NCBI RefSeq assembly: GCF_011058155.1
Contig: NZ_JAALFC010000005.1
Location: 62,001-126,000 of the forward strand
Origin: Litoribacterium kuwaitense
Lineage (GTDB): Bacteria > Bacillota > Bacilli > Bacillales > DSM-28697
DNA: 64,000 bases
Reading direction: 5' to 3'
The notes under the pieces are model-generated. The model was not told the origin of the DNA. It worked only from the letters and a program-made list of their open reading frames with translations, and ran no database searches. The position numbers and the translations under genes are program-made. This document shows, in pieces, positions 8,369-17,822 of the stretch (positions within the stretch are counted from its first letter, which is position 1; every line of letters begins with the position of its first letter).

Positions 8369-8710
8369 TTAAGACCAGGTCACAAGTGCCATCATTGCAA
8401 GAATCGTTAGTGCGGCGACAAAAACACCGGAATACAAAAAGAATGATGCAATTTGGTGACCTTTATTTTTCATGTGCATAAAGTAATACAGTTGATAAGC
8501 GACTTGAACAATCGCTAACAGCAAGATGAATGGAACAACAAAGCTTCTGCTGAATTCTTCATAGGCGACAGCAATAAATGAAACAATTGTTAAGATAATC
8601 ATTAAGATAAAACTAACAAGCTGATGCTTCATTTCTTCTTTATGCTGTCTTCTTCTAAATGATTTTAGCGTTTCATTTTCGTGCTGATTTGTAGTTGTTG
8701 TTGATGCCAT
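8369..8710 (-). CDS. ctaF: cytochrome c oxidase subunit IVB (CtaF)
   Basis: A 113-residue subunit with three membrane helices (about 30-50, 57-77 and 90-111), typical of the bacterial subunit IV family (COX4_pro). Y-Q-L-Y-Y-F-M-H-M-K near 70-79 is the family's conserved H-M-K region. The start follows GGGGTGAT, 7 nt after the ctaE stop. The first 25 residues are hydrophilic and cytoplasmic. It completes the four-subunit caa3 complex. Confidence 0.92.
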   Translation of the reverse strand: MASTTTTNQHENETLKSFRRRQHKEEMKHQLVSFILMIILTIVSFIAVAYEEFSRSFVVPFILLLAIVQVAYQLYYFMHMKNKGHQIASFFLYSGVFVAALTILAMMALVTWS

Positions 8711-8717
8711 GACTTAA

Positions 8718-9326
8718 TCACCCCAGCTTTCCGATGAGATAGACAACCGTAAAGATAAACACCCAAACAACGTCGATAAAGTGCCAATACAAGCTGGCTA
8801 CATAGTATTTTGGTGCGTTGTAAAGATTCAGGCCACGTTTCATATTACGGATAATCAAAGCCGAAATCCAACAAACCCCAAACAAAACGTGGGCACCATG
8901 CAAACCGATTAAACCGTAAAAGCTCGTAGCAAATCCACTATGGGTAAATCCTAGGCCTTCGTGGAGATAATGACTGAACTCATAAATCTCAATTCCGATA
9001 AATGCAGCTCCTAGGAGGACAGTAATTGTAAGCCATAACTGCATTTTTTTAAAGTCATTGTTTTTCATATGATACATCGCGTATACACTCGTCAATGAGC
9101 TAGTTAATAAGATCATCGTCATAAGAAACACGAGTGGGAGCTGGAAAAGCTCTTTTTCCATCGAGCTATCCCGCAATGCTAAAAATGTACCAAACATTGA
9201 AGCGAATAATACAGTCTCTCCACCTAGAAACAACCAAAGACCAATGAATTTATTTTTTCCTTCAAGTGTTGTTTTTTCTGGATCAGCAGGAAAGTTTTTA
9301 TCTGTCAAACGATCATTGACATCCAT
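8718..9326 (-). CDS. ctaE: cytochrome c oxidase subunit III (CtaE)
   Basis: A 202-residue subunit III with five membrane helices, as in the short bacterial form. Motifs seen are F-L-G-G-E-T-V-L-F-A-S near 34-44, F-Y-G-L-I-G-L-H-G-A-H-V near 136-147 and Y-W-H-F-I-D-V-V-W near 180-188. Subunit III stabilises the catalytic core and helps proton uptake. The ATG shares its first A with the ctaD stop TAA, so translation is coupled. Confidence 0.95.
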   Translation of the reverse strand: MDVNDRLTDKNFPADPEKTTLEGKNKFIGLWLFLGGETVLFASMFGTFLALRDSSMEKELFQLPLVFLMTMILLTSSLTSVYAMYHMKNNDFKKMQLWLTITVLLGAAFIGIEIYEFSHYLHEGLGFTHSGFATSFYGLIGLHGAHVLFGVCWISALIIRNMKRGLNLYNAPKYYVASLYWHFIDVVWVFIFTVVYLIGKLG

Positions 9327-11190
9327 TAGACGTTCGCCTCCTCATCCGGTTTCTCTAGGTCTTCCTTGTGAATATGGTATCCGTGATCATCCTTGAGAGA
9401 ACGGACAAGCATTGAACCAAACGTCACGACAAGCCCTAAAATTGCAACGATAATCGCAGGCATACCGTACGTTAAGATCGTCATAATTCCAGCGGCAAGA
9501 ATAAACAAGCCGAGTGAGATCATAAATGGAATAAACGAGTTGTTTGGCATATGGATATCACCAAATGGCTCTGCAGGCGTCATTCCTTTACGCCCTTCCA
9601 TCTTCTCAATAAACAATGGGTCCAATCCGCGCACTAAAGGTGTTTGAACAAAGTTATATTCAGGCGGCGGAGATGAAACAGCCCATTCCAATGTACGACC
9701 ATCCCAAGGATCCGCACCTACTTTTACATTTTTAACTTGTGTAATAATTACATTAATCACGAGCACAATAGCGCCAAAGGTCATAAATGCTGCCCCAATG
9801 GACGAAACGAGGTTTCCAAGCTCCAGCCCTTGACCTGGCAAGAACGTAAAGTTCCGACGAGGCATGCCCCACAATCCGAGGAAATGCTGGATAAAAAACG
9901 TTAAGTGAAAACCAATTAAAAAGGTCCAAAACGTAATTTTCCCTAATGTTTCGTTTAGCATTGTGCCAAACATTTTTGGCCACCAATAATGCAGCCCAGC
10001 AAAAATACCGAACACAACACCACCAACGATGACATAGTGGAAGTGAGCAACAACAAAATAAGTGTCATGGTATACGTAGTCAGCAGGTGCTGATGCAAGC
10101 ATAACCCCTGTCATTCCACCGATGGTAAACGTCGGGATAAAACCAAGTGCATACAGCATCGGCGTCGTAAACTTGAGTTGCCCGCCCCATGCTGTGAAAA
10201 GCCAGTTAAAGATCTTAATTCCTGTAGGAACCGCAATCGCCATTGTTGCAACGGCAAAAATAGCGTTCGCTACAGCACCGAGTCCAACTGTAAACATGTG
10301 GTGAGCCCAAACCATAAAGCCTAAAAAGCCGATTAATACTGTAGCAAAGACCATCGCTGAGTAGCCAAAGAGTCTTTTACGTGAGAAGGTCGAAAACACT
10401 TCAGAAAAGACACCAAATGCAGGCAAGATTAAGATATATACTTCAGGATGCCCAAAAATCCAGAATAAATGCTCCCAAATGATCGGGTTTCCGCCATTGA
10501 CTGCATCAAATACTGAACCGCCAAAAGAACGGTCAAACATCATAAGTAATAAACCAGCTGTCAATGCAGGAAACGCAAACAGAATAAGGGCAGATGTAAT
10601 GAACGTCGTCCATGTAAATAGTGGCATACGCATATAAGTCATTCCAGGCGCACGCATATTAATAATGGTTACGAGAAAGTTAATCCCGGCAATCAACGTC
10701 CCTAATCCGGAAATCTGTAAACCTAATACATAAAAGTCAACACCAAATCCTGGCGAGAAAGTCGATAACGGTGCATATGCCGTCCAACCAGCGTCAGGCA
10801 CATGGCCGACGAGCCAACCAATATTTAGAAAAAGCCCGCCAAAGACAAACAACCAAAGTCCAAGTGAATTTAAAAACGGAAACGCAACGTCTCGTGCCCC
10901 GATTTGTAACGGGACAACTGCGTTCATTAGTGCGAAGAGCAACGGCATCGCAGCGAGAAAGATCATCGTCGTGCCGTGCATCGTCATCACTTCGTTAAAT
11001 AGTTGGGCATCCATAAAACCATTATTCGGAAAAAGTAATTGAATTCGAATTAGAATAGCTTCGATTCCGCCCAAAACAAAGAAAAATCCTCCTGCCACTA
11101 AATATAAAATGGCAATTTTTTATGGTCTACCGTGGTTAAATAATCCCACACGGTAGCACCAAAGCCCCTTTTTTGTGCAACAGTACTCAC
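9326..11190 (-). CDS. ctaD: cytochrome c oxidase subunit I (CtaD), frameshift near start
   Basis: The catalytic heme a/heme a3-CuB subunit. Seen are M-H-G-T-T-M-I-F near 70, G-H-P-E-V-Y-I-L-I-L-P (CuB ligand and cross-linked Tyr) and V-A-H-F-H-Y-V-I-V-G-G (heme ligands). The uninterrupted frame begins at 11098 without a start site. The real start is GTG at 11190, 7 bases after AGGGGAGG, reading V-S-T-V-A-Q-K-R-G-F-G-A-T-V-W-D-Y-L-T-T. After V-D-H-K-K the frame breaks in a 6-base T run (11116-11121, A on the coding strand); one more base restores K-I-A-I-L-Y-L-V and a 621-residue protein (B. subtilis 622). Confidence 0.95.
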
Positions 11191-11214
11191 CTTTATACCT
11201 CCCCTGAAGCCGTA

Positions 11215-12270
11215 TTATTCATCCTGCACTTTTAATTCCAGCAGGTATTCCGCCAGTGCGTCTAGGTCTTCATCAGAAATCTGCTCTGCTGGAAATGCTG
11301 GCATATTGTTTCCAGGTTTAAATTCCTGAGGATCACGGATCCACTGTTTTAATGTTTCTTTATCGTGGTCGAGGAAACCAGCAATTTTCGTACGGTCTCC
11401 AAAGCTCGTTAAGTTTGGACCGACACCACCTGGAGCTCCAGCTTCAACAGCGTGACAGCTTGCACAGCTTTGTGCAAATATTTCTTCGCCAGCAGCAGCC
11501 ACTTCAGAATCAGTCTCGCCCGGGCCTTGACGCATATCGTCTAGCCATGCATCAAACTCTTCCGGAGATACTGCAATGACCCGAAAGTCCATGAGTGCGT
11601 GTGATGGTCCACAGAACTCGGCACATTTCCCCCAATACACGCCTTCTTCATCTGCTTCAAGGAAAATCGTGTTAATGTTTTCATCCCCAGGGTTCGTATC
11701 CATTTTACCTTGGATTGCCGGGACCCAGAACGAGTGAATGACGTCAGCAGAGGATAAGTTCACAAATACTTTTTCGCCTGTAGGTATGTACAAATCTTGC
11801 GACGTTGTGACTTCCTCACCTTCGTACTCAAAGTTCCACCAGAACGTGTGGGCGGTTACATTAACAACATGGTTCTCACTGCCTTCAGCGTCCCGCTCTG
11901 ATGTGTCTGCAAGTTGAAACGTATACGCGACTGTTGGAACAGCCAAAACAAGCAGTAGCAGGATTGGAATAACTGTCCAGATAATCTCTAGGTTTCGGTT
12001 TCCTTCAACCTGTTCTGGAATAATATCCTTATCCCCTTTTTTCTTTCTGAAACGAACAATGACATACGTATAAATAGCAATAACGACTAAAAAGACAGCA
12101 ATCATGATAACAATGCTGAGCACCATTAAGTCGAAAAGCATGTTCGCTCCTTCACCTTTTGGCTGCAATGAAGACAGATTCTCAGTTCCACAGCCGGCAA
12201 GTACTAAAGCCAATAAACTAAGTACAGAATACTTGAGCGGCAACTGCCACTTGTTTCTTACGCTTTTCAT
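11215..12270 (-). CDS. ctaC: cytochrome c oxidase subunit II with cytochrome c domain (CtaC)
   Basis: A 351-residue lipoprotein subunit II of a caa3 oxidase. A signal with lipobox L-A-G-C ends near residue 27, followed by two membrane helices (about 45-70 and 90-112), the CuA domain with G-K-C-A-E-F-C-G-P-S-H-A-L-M near 205-218, and a C-terminal cytochrome c domain with heme motif C-A-S-C-H near 263 and a Met ligand in N-N-M-P-A-F-P. The start follows GGGGGG by 10 bases. It receives electrons and passes them to CtaD. First gene of the structural cluster, 24 bases from ctaD. Confidence 0.95.
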   Translation of the reverse strand: MKSVRNKWQLPLKYSVLSLLALVLAGCGTENLSSLQPKGEGANMLFDLMVLSIVIMIAVFLVVIAIYTYVIVRFRKKKGDKDIIPEQVEGNRNLEIIWTVIPILLLLVLAVPTVAYTFQLADTSERDAEGSENHVVNVTAHTFWWNFEYEGEEVTTSQDLYIPTGEKVFVNLSSADVIHSFWVPAIQGKMDTNPGDENINTIFLEADEEGVYWGKCAEFCGPSHALMDFRVIAVSPEEFDAWLDDMRQGPGETDSEVAAAGEEIFAQSCASCHAVEAGAPGGVGPNLTSFGDRTKIAGFLDHDKETLKQWIRDPQEFKPGNNMPAFPAEQISDEDLDALAEYLLELKVQDE

Positions 12271-12324
12271 GCGTCTCGTTCCCCCCACTTTCCTCATTGT
12301 TGTTATTCATCATACGTACTGCTC

Positions 12325-13283
12325 TTAAGGGAGCAGCACGTCTGGTAGTGTAACTAAGACCATCAGCACAAACAGTATGGTCAAGTAATTTAATGAATAG
12401 ACAAATACGCTTGTTGCCCACTTCATTTGATCTTTCCACTTCAAACCGTAAATCGCTAAAAACAACCAACCAATATTCAGCAATGTCGCTGTCACCATAA
12501 ACATAGTTCCTAGTGACGCTAAATAAAACGGCAACGGTAACAAACAGACCATATAAATCAATATTTGTCTTTTTGTCATATCAAAACCGTATACGACCGG
12601 AAGCATAGGAATACCTGCTCGCCGGTAATCCTCTGTTTTTTAATAGCAAGTGCAAGAAAATGCGGTGTTTGCCATAAAAACATAATCAAAAACAGTACCC
12701 AAGCAGCTGGATGCATTAAAGATGGGTCAATTGCAGCCCAACCAATTAAGGGTGCCACAGCTCCTGGAAAACTGCCTACAACAGTGTTTAACGTGTATCT
12801 TCGCTTTGACCATAAAGTGTATAGCACAACATAGAAAAACCAACCAATGATTCCGATAATGCCGGCGGTTGTGCTTGCTACGAATAAGAAAAGTGTTCCG
12901 AGCAATGAAAACAGCACACCAATAAACAGCACAAAGCGAATACTGAATCGGCCTGTGACGGTTGGTCGACTCTTCGTGCGGTTCATAACAATGTCAATAT
13001 CCCTGTCGAAATAATTATTGAGTGTACAAGCACCAGCCATTAAAAAAGCTGAGCCAAGCACTGCAAATATGGCTGGAAACCAATAATCAATGATTTTCCC
13101 GTCTGTATAAAAGAGCGCCAACCAAACTCCGGCAAACGCCGTAATTAAATTTGAGTTAATGATGCCAATTTTGATTAGGGCAAAAAATTGTGGCAGAAAT
13201 CCTTGCTTTATCACCTTGACCTCCGCATCGTCTACAGCGGATTCCGCCTGATCAACAGCCCTGTATGACTCGTTGACATTCAT
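12325..13283 (-). CDS. ctaB: protoheme IX farnesyltransferase (heme O synthase, CtaB), frameshifted
   Basis: UbiA-family membrane enzyme that farnesylates heme B to heme [15 protein letters not shown] near residues 93-106 is the polyprenyl-diphosphate site. The gene is in two frames: an N-terminal part to about residue 229 (L-A-L-A-I-K-K) and a C-terminal part starting P-M-L-P-V-V-Y-G-F. They meet at a 6-base T run (12636-12641; A on the coding strand). Adding one base restores [13 protein letters not shown] and 319 residues. The ATG at 13283 follows GGAGGAT. Divergent from ctaA, which uses its product. Confidence 0.93.
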
Positions 13284-13465
13284 AGTATCCTCCCTCTCCA
13301 AAAAATGCCTACTAAGACGCGTCCGTCTCTTTTCCAATTGTACCACGTTTTCATTCAAAAAACAGAAAACGCTATCTATGAGATCCATAAAGACGAGCGC
13401 CGTTCCCATTAAATCATACTCGGGCATCTTATGGGGGTGAAGTTTCGACTAATATTATGAACGTT

Positions 13466-13483
13466 TTGTGACCTTTTTTCACA
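13466..13483. promoter_or_regulatory. dyad in the ctaB/ctaA control region
   Basis: TTGTGA and TCACA are separated by 7 bases in the divergent control region. It resembles Rex (TTGTGA-N6-TCACAA) or Fnr-type operators but has one spacer base too many, and also partly fits the ResD consensus (TTGTGAA-N3-TTTT). The regulator is unknown. The surrounding 13284-13695 stretch holds no gene. Confidence 0.4.
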
Positions 13484-13695
13484 TTTCCGAATTTCGTCAA
13501 GGATTTGAGTGTGAGCAAAACCCCTCATCTATTTCTAGCAAACTGCTGGATAGTTTTCAAGCAGTTTTTACAATCCTTCAAAGAATTTTCGGTTTTGTTG
13601 CCCTTTTTTTGGATTTTCTAAGGTTTCCTTTTGAACTTTTTAGGTGGGGGCTATATGATGAAATAGGATTCATGAATTTTAAAGAGGGTGATGAA

Positions 13696-14619
13696 TTGCA
13701 ACGGCTCATGAGATGGCTAGGAGTCTTCTCAATTTTTTGTATGTTACTCGTTCTTTTAGGCGGTGCTCTTGTAACAAAGACAGATTCTGGTGCAGGGTGC
13801 GGTACCACCTGGCCATTGTGTCACGGCGAATTTTTACCACAGGATTTGTCAAAAGACACTTTAATCGAATGGAGTCACCGTGGCATTAGTGCATACACGG
13901 GCATTATCATTGGTATTTTCTCCATTTGGACTGCGGTTCATTTTCGCAAAAAAGAAGTGTACTGGTTGTCTGCCTTATCTTTATTCTTTTTAATTTTACA
14001 AGCATTAATTGGCGCCGGTGCGGTCGTTTGGGGTCAATCTGATGTTATTCTTGCGCTTCATTTTGGCATTTCTTTAATTTCGTTTGCATCAGTCGTTTTA
14101 CTGACCATTAATGTCTTTGAACGGACGTCCAGTAAAAATCCTTCGCACACGCGATCTACATTTATTCCAATAAACTTGCGGAAAGAATTTGTCTGGATGA
14201 TCGTTTACCTTTATATTGTTGTATATTCAGGAGCTTATGTTAGACACATGGGAGCAAGTCTCGTTTGTCCAGGCCTGCCATTTTGTGCAGAGGATTCTGG
14301 AGCCGTTCCACAAAATGTTTTTCAATGGGTGCATATGGGACACCGGACGTTGGCTAGTCTCATTTTTGTTTGGCTGCTCATTTTGCTCATTCGTGTATGG
14401 AGAAATAAAACACTCGATCCATTCGTTCAGCGTCTCATCACCTTGTGCTTCATTTTTGTGACGCTACAAGCATTGACGGGAATGCTCGTCGTTATCACGA
14501 TGATGTCCCTCGTCATCTCACTGCTGCACGCTTTATTCGTAAGCTGTTTGTTTGCCGTTTTAAGCTATTTAATTCTTTTATCCATTCGCAATTACCAAAG
14601 CGAGACGAGCACAAAATAA
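13696..14619 (+). CDS. ctaA: heme A synthase (CtaA)
   Basis: A 307-residue COX15/CtaA protein with eight membrane helices that oxidises heme O to heme A. Seen are the first conserved Cys pair in G-C-G-T-T-W-P-L-C-H-G near residue 35, W-S-H-R-G-I-S near 59, A-L-H-F-G-I near 122, a second Cys pair C-P-G-L-P-F-C near 191, H-M-G-H-R-T near 213 and L-L-H-A near 275. TTG at 13696 is chosen because GAGGGTGATG precedes it and the length matches B. subtilis CtaA (306). Longer forms from 13468 lack a ribosome site. Divergent from ctaB. Confidence 0.93.
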   Translation: MQRLMRWLGVFSIFCMLLVLLGGALVTKTDSGAGCGTTWPLCHGEFLPQDLSKDTLIEWSHRGISAYTGIIIGIFSIWTAVHFRKKEVYWLSALSLFFLILQALIGAGAVVWGQSDVILALHFGISLISFASVVLLTINVFERTSSKNPSHTRSTFIPINLRKEFVWMIVYLYIVVYSGAYVRHMGASLVCPGLPFCAEDSGAVPQNVFQWVHMGHRTLASLIFVWLLILLIRVWRNKTLDPFVQRLITLCFIFVTLQALTGMLVVITMMSLVISLLHALFVSCLFAVLSYLILLSIRNYQSETSTK

Positions 14620-14646
14620 GCGACTGCCTGATCAGTCCCTCAATAT

Positions 14647-14692
14647 AAAAACACATACTGAGAAACAGATGGTTTTTCAGTATGTGTTTTTT
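14647..14692 (+). terminator. terminator of ctaA
   Basis: AAAACACATACTGA pairs with TCAGTATGTGTTTT and is followed by a T tract. Confidence 0.88.
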
Positions 14693-14723
14693 TCATCTGT
14701 CGCTTTTTAGTGAGTTCATTCAG

Positions 14724-15056
14724 ATGAATGCTGACGCTTTCTTTAGGTTGTGGCACTTTATGAACCTTGCCAGAGATCGCCCAATTGTTCTTAGAGTCCT
14801 TGATGAGGTAATGGACGTTATAGATAAGGCGAGTGTAACTCAGCGCGACATTCGAGATTTAATCGACCTTGGACATATCGCATTAGAAGGAAATAAAGTC
14901 GTTTGGTTGGGCGACGACTACGATGTTAAAGCGAAATACTCCGGTATTATGCAACGTGCTAAGGCAGGCACTTTGTTTTACCACCGCGGAGTTGAGCGAT
15001 TTTTGAGTTTTTTTAATGAAAAGATACAAGGGCTCCAAAAAGTCAGGTGTTATTGA
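14724..15056 (+). CDS. hypothetical protein
   Basis: A 110-residue charged, helical product that is not recognised; no signal peptide or membrane segment. It lies between the ctaA terminator and convergent ftsW, where B. subtilis has pycA. Support is codon-like composition and a terminator hairpin that starts just before its stop codon; the start is weak because no good Shine-Dalgarno precedes ATG at 14724 (ATG at 14760 is an alternative). A longer frame reaches into the ctaA terminator and is rejected. It could be a degraded or frameshifted gene. Confidence 0.45.
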   Translation: MNADAFFRLWHFMNLARDRPIVLRVLDEVMDVIDKASVTQRDIRDLIDLGHIALEGNKVVWLGDDYDVKAKYSGIMQRAKAGTLFYHRGVERFLSFFNEKIQGLQKVRCY

Positions 15057-15075
15057 CCTTTTGAACAGCCCTTAT
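15028..15075. terminator. convergent hairpin between the hypothetical gene and ftsW
   Basis: AAGGGCT and AGCCCTT flank inner pairs AAAA/TTTT and GTCA/TGAC. It includes the stop codon of the plus-strand ORF and ends at the ftsW stop. Confidence 0.65.
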
Positions 15076-16269
15076 TTACGAAAAACGATGCGCACTTGAA
15101 ATGGATACTTTATTTGAAGCACTATGATCTGCTAGAGGGTCCGCCTCATTTTCTTTAAGGCGGCGATAGCGAACGAACATCGAGATGTTACATAAAATGC
15201 CAGCAGATGCCATAAGAAGCACAAGTGATGATCCTCCGTAGCTAATAAATGGTAATGTAACGCCTGTGACAGGAAGCAAGCCTGACATCGCACCGATATT
15301 GACGAACGTTTGTATGCCAATCATCCCGGAAATGCCGACCGCTAATAAGCTACCAAATGTATCCTCACAACGAATCGCCGCTTGCAATCCTTTGATGACG
15401 ATAACCGCTAAACTAATAATGACAAAACCAACGCCAAAAATACCTAGCTCCTCAGCAATAATGGCCAAAATAAAATCTGTATGCGGCTCGGGAAGAAAAC
15501 CTTTTTGAATGCTCTGACCGAGCCCTACACCCGTTAACCCACCTGTGCCCATTGCTAGATAGGACTGAATGAGCTGAAATCCGGAGTCTCCAGGCGAATC
15601 AAAGGGCTGGTAAGCAGCCGCGAACCGATTGGCTTGATTGGATGTCGTTAAAAAGATGAGCATTAACGTCACCGCTACGCTTCCTAAACCAATTAAACCA
15701 AGCAAATGTTTCCAACGTAAACCAGCACAAAAAATGACTGTCGCTGAAATCATGATCACAATCATGCCGGTACCTAAATCAGGCTGCAAGTAAATCAACC
15801 CAAAGATTAATATGATAAATACTAGTGGGGGAACGACAGCCGTTGAAAATTGACTGATGTACCGTTGCTTTTTAGAAAAAACGCCAGCAAGATATAAAAT
15901 GATCGCAAGCTTGGCAAACTCTGCTGGTTGGATGGTAAATCCGCCGATTGAAATCCAAGATTGCGCCCCCCCACTGACCGTACCAATGATAAGCACAGCT
16001 AAGAGCGCTCCAACGCAAGCAAGCACAAGCCATTTATACATTGACAAATAGATGCGATATGGCAATAACGCAGTGACGATAAACACAACAACACCTATAG
16101 CGAGCCACATCAACTGCTTTTTAAAAAAATAAGCAGGTTCTACCGCAAATTCATTGGACACCGCGACGACCATACTGGCACTAAATACCATTAATGCACC
16201 AAATAATCCTAATAATATGGGCAAAGAGATGAGCACGTAGTCATAGTTTTTAAGCATCTTTTTTAACAT
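15076..16269 (-). CDS. ftsW: peptidoglycan glycosyltransferase FtsW
   Basis: A 397-residue SEDS-family protein with about ten membrane helices that polymerises lipid II into septal glycan with a class b PBP. Family motifs: L-L-G-L-F-G-A-L-M-V-F-S-A-S near 19-32, Q-P-A-E-F-A-K-L near 133-140, Q-P-D-L-G-T-G near 176-182 (catalytic-site Asp region) and P-V-T-G-V-T-L-P-F-I-S-Y-G-G-S-S near 328-343. GAGGTGG lies 10 bases before the ATG. In B. subtilis ftsW also sits next to ylaN. The C-terminal tail is cytoplasmic. Confidence 0.94.
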   Translation of the reverse strand: MLKKMLKNYDYVLISLPILLGLFGALMVFSASMVVAVSNEFAVEPAYFFKKQLMWLAIGVVVFIVTALLPYRIYLSMYKWLVLACVGALLAVLIIGTVSGGAQSWISIGGFTIQPAEFAKLAIILYLAGVFSKKQRYISQFSTAVVPPLVFIILIFGLIYLQPDLGTGMIVIMISATVIFCAGLRWKHLLGLIGLGSVAVTLMLIFLTTSNQANRFAAAYQPFDSPGDSGFQLIQSYLAMGTGGLTGVGLGQSIQKGFLPEPHTDFILAIIAEELGIFGVGFVIISLAVIVIKGLQAAIRCEDTFGSLLAVGISGMIGIQTFVNIGAMSGLLPVTGVTLPFISYGGSSLVLLMASAGILCNISMFVRYRRLKENEADPLADHSASNKVSISSAHRFS

Positions 16270-16373
16270 AACGCATAGGCCACCTCAGCTGCTATTTTCT
16301 CATTTTTATACTATTCGTTCCTTAATAGGATAATCCTGTCCAACAAATATGTTTTCCTTATGTAAAAAGAAAA

Positions 16374-16406
16374 ACTCAAACCACCGCTATATGCGACAGC
16401 TTGAGT
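16374..16406 (-). terminator. terminator of ylaN
   Basis: ACTCAA pairs with TTGAGT around an inner CGC/GCG-type stem; the minus strand continues with TTTTTC. It abuts the ylaN stop. Confidence 0.6.
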
Positions 16407-16690
16407 TATTTAGCGTCCATGGTGGCTTCATGCAGAGCAGAAAGCTCCTTTTCAAGTGATTCTAAAATCTCACGTCCAGCTTCCTCATCAACCAATCCGA
16501 GTCGTACAGCAAAATGAATCTCTCTGGACAAGCCGAACATTTGTGTATCTAAAACCTCTTCGTATAACGGACATTGTGGCATAGTCAGATTTTCCATTTG
16601 CACCTTTATCAGCTGTAAGATTTTATCTGCATCTTGCTGTAAAAGTGCGTATGCCTCGCTACGATGGTCAACAGCTATTTCTGATGCCAT
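16406..16690 (-). CDS. ylaN: YlaN, iron-sensing Fur partner
   Basis: A 94-residue DUF1507 protein. The core [20 protein letters not shown] near residues 34-53 is essentially identical to B. subtilis and S. aureus YlaN. Recent family work shows YlaN binds Fe(II) and interacts with Fur to relieve repression when iron is scarce. The start is M-A-S-E, 8 bases after GGAGGG; an upstream extension of 34 codons is rejected. In B. subtilis it lies between ylaM (glsA) and ftsW, as here. Confidence 0.93.
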   Translation of the reverse strand: MASEIAVDHRSEAYALLQQDADKILQLIKVQMENLTMPQCPLYEEVLDTQMFGLSREIHFAVRLGLVDEEAGREILESLEKELSALHEATMDAK

Positions 16691-16795
16691 GTTCCAATCC
16701 CTCCGTTCAGCGCGGTCTACCTGTCTTTTTATCATATCGTCTAGCAAAGCAAATTGCAAGCTTAAAAACGGACAAGAACACGCTCTCTGCATTCC

Positions 16796-17725
16796 TTAAA
16801 ATATATGCAGCTCATAATTGGAAGATAACATTTCCAACAAATGAATCCCTGCAATACTATTCCCCTTTTCATCTAACGCCGGTCCAAAAATACCAATGCC
16901 ACCCCATTCTGGAACAGAAGCCATAATTGCACCAGAAACGCCGCTTTTGGCTGGAATCCCAACTTTGATGGCAAACTCTCCAGATGCATTGTACATGCCA
17001 CAAGTTACCATAAATGTCTTACAAATACGGGCGATATGAGCAGGGAGGATCGTTCTGCCGCTCTCAGGATCCTGTCCTTCTCGGGCAAAGATTGCACCTA
17101 TTCGAGCCAAATCATAGCAAGTGACTTCTATTGCGCATTGGTAACAGTACAATTCTAGCAGTTCTTCGATATCGTCTTCAATGACTTTATGCTGCTTTAA
17201 AAAATACGCAAGGGAGCGATTTAAATGAGCCGTATGATATTCCGACATGGCTACAGCTTCGTCATATTTCCGTTCTGGCGCACTCGTCATTTCATGAACG
17301 AAGCTTAACAAGCGGCCGATCTTCTCTTGCAGCCCCGCTCCTTTAATTAATGATGTTACAACAAGTGCCCCGGCATTGATCATTGGATTTAAAGGACGTG
17401 CAGTTTTTGTCGATTCCAGCTTTGCAATGGAATTAAAAGGATCTCCCGTCGGCTCCATGCCCACTTTTGAAAAAACGACTTCTTGGCCATGATCCATTAA
17501 AGCCAATGCTAAGGCAAGAACTTTAGAAATGCTTTGCAATGTAAACGTATGCTCTGTGTTTCCAACAGTAAAACACTGGTTTTGACCGTGATAAATACTC
17601 ATTGCCAGCGTATTTTTATCGACATTTTTTAAAGCAGGAATATAATGAGCGACCTCACCTTCTGTTGTCACCTTTTGTGCCCGTAAGAGAAATGTCTCTA
17701 ATTCGGCTGATGTTTGGCAATACAC
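16796..17725 (-). CDS. glsA: glutaminase A
   Basis: A 309-residue serine-dependent glutaminase (glutamine to glutamate plus ammonia). The beta-lactamase-like catalytic S-x-x-K is in T-L-Q-S-I-S-K-V near 65-72; other motifs are N-P-M-I-N-A-G-A near 113, C-K-T-F-M-V-T-C-G-M-Y-N-A-S-G near 233 and G-I-P-A-K-S-G-V-S-G near 255. GTG at 17725 follows AGGGGG by 6 bases and gives exactly the length of B. subtilis YlaM/GlsA2; the longer ATG form includes the ribosome site. Followed after about 105 bases by ylaN. Confidence 0.92.
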   Translation of the reverse strand: MYCQTSAELETFLLRAQKVTTEGEVAHYIPALKNVDKNTLAMSIYHGQNQCFTVGNTEHTFTLQSISKVLALALALMDHGQEVVFSKVGMEPTGDPFNSIAKLESTKTARPLNPMINAGALVVTSLIKGAGLQEKIGRLLSFVHEMTSAPERKYDEAVAMSEYHTAHLNRSLAYFLKQHKVIEDDIEELLELYCYQCAIEVTCYDLARIGAIFAREGQDPESGRTILPAHIARICKTFMVTCGMYNASGEFAIKVGIPAKSGVSGAIMASVPEWGGIGIFGPALDEKGNSIAGIHLLEMLSSNYELHIF

Positions 17726-17822
17726 GTAGATCCCCCTGTCTTTTTTACCTACGATGCCCATAGCCATGACATTTTAGACAGGAAGCTTTATACTGGACTA
17801 TGTTGAATCAAGGAGGGTACAT

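Noticed and set aside
13468-13695. N-terminal extension of ctaA
   Set aside because: No ribosome site, covers the control dyad, and the family starts at the TTG at 13696.
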